NCBI GenBank assembly: GCA_022508635.1
Contig: JAFLUV010000123.1
Coordinates: 1 to 7,017, forward strand
Origin: Prevotellaceae bacterium
GTDB taxonomy: Bacteria > Bacteroidota > Bacteroidia > Bacteroidales > Bacteroidaceae
DNA: 7,017 nucleotides
Direction of reading: 5' to 3'
Below the pieces are notes generated by a model that was not told the origin of the DNA, did no database searches, and saw nothing but the letters and a program-made list of their open reading frames with translations. Numbering within the stretch: the first letter of the stretch is position 1; the number at the start of each line of letters is the position of its first letter. The position numbers and the translations under genes are program-made. Positions 5,450-7,017 of this stretch are shown one piece after another.

Positions 5450-6212
5450 GCTTCATGATGGCAGCCTGCACCTGCTCGGCATCCACGAAGGTGCTACGGA
5501 CGGGCTTGTCGTCACGGATAATGTCTTCCGTCCAATTGGGTTCCTTGAAGAACTCATTTGGGCGGAAGACGTGTAGTTTATAGAACTTTGTCAGGTTGAG
5601 GCGCAACTCGGTGGTCGTGGCGGGCTTCAGTATGAAGGGCTTGTCCTGCTTCCATGCGATGGCCTGCACGCAAAGGCGCTCCATGTCGTTGAGCTGTGAG
5701 CGGTCGAATGCCTCGACGAAGATTTTGCTGTTGGGCTCCACTACGCCGCAGAAGCGCAACTGCCAGCTGGCACCAGTGGCGCAGAGCAAGGAGACTTGCA
5801 TGTAATAGTTGCTGTCGTTCACGAGATACGACTCGAAGCTGGTGCCGGTGAATTCCTTTATGTTGTCGGGCAGGAATGAAAGGTAGAGGTTGAGGCGTTC
5901 TCCTTCGCGTCGCTCCAATGGCTTTGCCTTGAAGGTTATTGGCTTTTCCTCGCTTTCTTCTTGGGAAGCCGGGTCGTCGTCTTTCTTCTTGCTGGCCTGT
6001 TCTCCTTTTTGGGAAAAGGGCAGGGGATTTCCTGTCGTGTTTACCTTACTGCTGTCGTAGTCCTCGCTGCCGACGACCACGACATCCTGTCTCAGCATCG
6101 GAATCTCGAAGCCGTCCTCGTCCTTCACCAGCACGATGTTCTTTCCCTGGAATCCGCTGACTGTGCCTCCTCCCACCTCGGAAAGGAAGCGCACCTTATC
6201 ACCAATCTTCAT
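5436..6212 (-). CDS. DUF2027-type protein, apparently without a C-terminal Smr domain
   Basis: The 258-residue product resembles the Bacteroidetes DUF2027 family, often annotated as MutS2/Smr-like. The N-terminus MKIGDKVRFLSEVGGGTVSG and the following GKNIVLVKDEDGFEIPML (about 23-40) form a small SH3/KOW-like beta domain. A charged, low-complexity linker (about 48-92; SKKKDDDPASQEESEE) leads into a beta-rich middle domain (about 93-230) with LNLYLSFLPDN and SNYYMQVSLL. From memory, many relatives continue into an Smr endonuclease-like domain; here the frame stops at MKPTNR and the DNA beyond is the convergent manC gene, so the domain is absent. There is no signal peptide, so it is probably cytoplasmic. 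Function is unknown; nucleic-acid binding is a guess from the family. It diverges from queA, with a -7 element 26 nt before its ATG. Confidence 0.85.
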   Translation of the reverse strand: MKIGDKVRFLSEVGGGTVSGFQGKNIVLVKDEDGFEIPMLRQDVVVVGSEDYDSSKVNTTGNPLPFSQKGEQASKKKDDDPASQEESEEKPITFKAKPLERREGERLNLYLSFLPDNIKEFTGTSFESYLVNDSNYYMQVSLLCATGASWQLRFCGVVEPNSKIFVEAFDRSQLNDMERLCVQAIAWKQDKPFILKPATTTELRLNLTKFYKLHVFRPNEFFKEPNWTEDIIRDDKPVRSTFVDAEQVQAAIMKPTNR

Positions 6213-6237
6213 GTTCTTTCTTGTTATTATTCTCTTG

Positions 6238-6245
6238 CAAAGGTA
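6238..6245 (-). promoter_or_regulatory. Predicted -7 element (TACCTTTG) of the DUF2027-type gene
   Basis: The minus strand reads TACCTTTG, matching TAnnTTTG. A start near 6231 would leave a leader of about 20 nt before the ATG at 6210-6212. No clear TTTG -33 element is seen at 19-21 bp, where the sequence is instead the edge of the opposing promoter. Confidence 0.55.
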
Positions 6246-6267
6246 CGACTTTTTGCGATAAATGCTG

Positions 6268-6275
6268 TACCTTTG
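6268..6275 (+). promoter_or_regulatory. Predicted -7 element (TACCTTTG) of queA
   Basis: TACCTTTG matches TAnnTTTG. A start near 6282 would give a leader of only about 11 nt before the queA ATG at 6293. A TTTG occurs at 6252-6255 but only 12 bp upstream, short of the normal 19-21 bp, so the -33 box is doubtful. An AGGA at 6277-6280 is too far from the ATG to be a convincing ribosome binding site. Confidence 0.55.
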
Positions 6276-6292
6276 CAGGAAATATCGGTTCT

Positions 6293-7017
6293 ATGGATGC
6301 AAAACACATACGGATACGCGACTACGACTATTCTCTTCCCGACGAACGCATAGCCAAGTTCCCGCTTGCCGGGCGCGACGGCAGCAAGCTGCTGGTCTAC
6401 GACGGCGGCCGCATCAGCGAGACGCGGTTCCGTTCCCTGCCTTCGCTTTTGCCGGAGGGTGCGCTCATGGTGTTCAACAATACGCGCGTCATTCAGGCTC
6501 GCCTGCACTTTCGCAAGGGTGAGGCGCAGGATGGTGCGCTCATTGAGGTCTTCCTTCTTGAGCCTGCTTCCCCGGAGGAGTATCAGGAGAACTTTGCCCG
6601 TCGCGACGGTTGTTCGTGGTATTGTCTTGTGGGCAACCTGAAGAAGTGGAAGGAGGGGCGGCTCAGCAGGACGATTACCGTCGGCGGCAGGGAGGTGCTG
6701 CTTACGGCGGAGCGCACCGGGGTACACGGGACGAGCCAGGAGATACGTTTCTGCTGGGACGGCGAGGCTACGTGGGCCGAGGTCATCGATGCTGCCGGGG
6801 AGCTGCCCATTCCGCCTTACCTTAACCGCGAGACGCAGGAGAGCGACAAGACGACCTATCAGACGGTCTACTCCAAGATAAAGGGTTCCGTGGCGGCACC
6901 TACGGCGGGGTTGCACTTTACGGAGCGCGTCCTTGACGAGATTGCCGCACGCGGCATCGAGTGCGAGGAGGTGACGCTGCACGTCGGGGCTGGTACGTTC
7001 CGTCCCGTCAAGAGCGA
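6293..7017 (+). CDS. queA: S-adenosylmethionine:tRNA ribosyltransferase-isomerase QueA, 3' end missing
   Basis: The window holds the first 241 residues of an enzyme usually 340-410 long; the frame is open at the right edge. QueA transfers and isomerises the ribosyl part of S-adenosylmethionine onto preQ1 at the wobble position of GUN tRNAs, giving epoxyqueuosine. Diagnostic stretches are YDYSLPDERIAKFP (11-24), MVFNNTRVIQARL (59-71), ELPIPPYLNR (170-179), TYQTVYS (188-194), VAAPTAGLHF (200-209) and TLHVGAGTFRPV (228-239). The ATG at 6293 gives the normal short N-terminus before the first motif. The coding sequence looks GC-richer than the left half of the window, which also explains the long antisense open frame here. 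It diverges from the DUF2027-type gene across a gap of 80 bp containing mirror-image promoter elements. Confidence 0.97.
   Translation, partial: MDAKHIRIRDYDYSLPDERIAKFPLAGRDGSKLLVYDGGRISETRFRSLPSLLPEGALMVFNNTRVIQARLHFRKGEAQDGALIEVFLLEPASPEEYQENFARRDGCSWYCLVGNLKKWKEGRLSRTITVGGREVLLTAERTGVHGTSQEIRFCWDGEATWAEVIDAAGELPIPPYLNRETQESDKTTYQTVYSKIKGSVAAPTAGLHFTERVLDEIAARGIECEEVTLHVGAGTFRPVKS

Larger units (their letters stand above)
6236..6277. repeat. 11-bp perfect inverted repeat between divergent genes
   Basis: TGCAAAGGTAC (6236-6246) and GTACCTTTGCA (6267-6277) are exact reverse complements separated by 20 bp. Each arm contains one outward-facing -7 element, so the repeat places two promoters in mirror image. 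The centre-to-centre distance of the arms is 31 bp, about three helical turns. It could also be a binding site for a dimeric regulator; the sequence alone does not decide. Confidence 0.8.

Noticed and set aside
6227..6982. Long minus-strand open frame (about 251 codons) opposite queA
   Set aside because: It is antisense to a clearly recognisable queA, has a low-complexity Arg/Leu-rich translation and no family resemblance. GC-rich coding DNA commonly leaves such frames open.

Overview
The window looks like a chromosomal segment of a Bacteroidales bacterium, most likely Prevotella or a close relative. Four things point there: promoter -7 elements of the Bacteroidetes type TAnnTTTG, A-rich start regions with almost no Shine-Dalgarno sequence, protein families typical of the phylum (a DUF2027-type protein, a lipoprotein RND adaptor), and a signal peptide ending in AQ. 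No mobile element, rRNA, tRNA or CRISPR array is visible. Most of it reads as housekeeping sequence.

Left part (1-2119, minus strand): a tripartite efflux operon read right to left. A lipoprotein periplasmic adaptor comes first, then an HAE1-type RND permease cut off by the left edge. An outer-membrane TolC-like factor would be expected beyond the edge.

Middle gap (2120-2712): 593 bases without a conventional gene, separating the efflux operon from a divergent rightward block. It holds a minus-strand -7 element for the efflux operon, a pair of 22-bp-spaced direct repeats, a perfect 13-bp palindrome, and a strong Bacteroidetes promoter pointing at greA. The greA leader is about 170 nt long. 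It carries a terminator-like hairpin with a U-rich tail and a 42-codon small ORF running through that hairpin.

Centre (2713-5449, plus strand): greA (transcript cleavage factor), a HIT-family nucleotide hydrolase, a secreted SGNH/GDSL hydrolase and a mannose-1-phosphate guanylyltransferase. Gaps are 28, 74 and 7 nt and I see no internal promoter, so they may be one transcript. The last two suggest envelope or glycan work.

Right part (5436-7017): a minus-strand DUF2027-type protein overlaps the 3' end of the guanylyltransferase gene by 14 bp, tail to tail. It ends without the Smr domain that I associate with this family. It is divergent from queA (tRNA queuosine synthesis), which the right edge cuts. 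The gap between these two genes holds an 11-bp perfect inverted repeat made of two mirror-image -7 elements.

No unmistakably new system is present. The best candidates for something undescribed are the greA leader and the mirror-image promoter between queA and the DUF2027-type gene.
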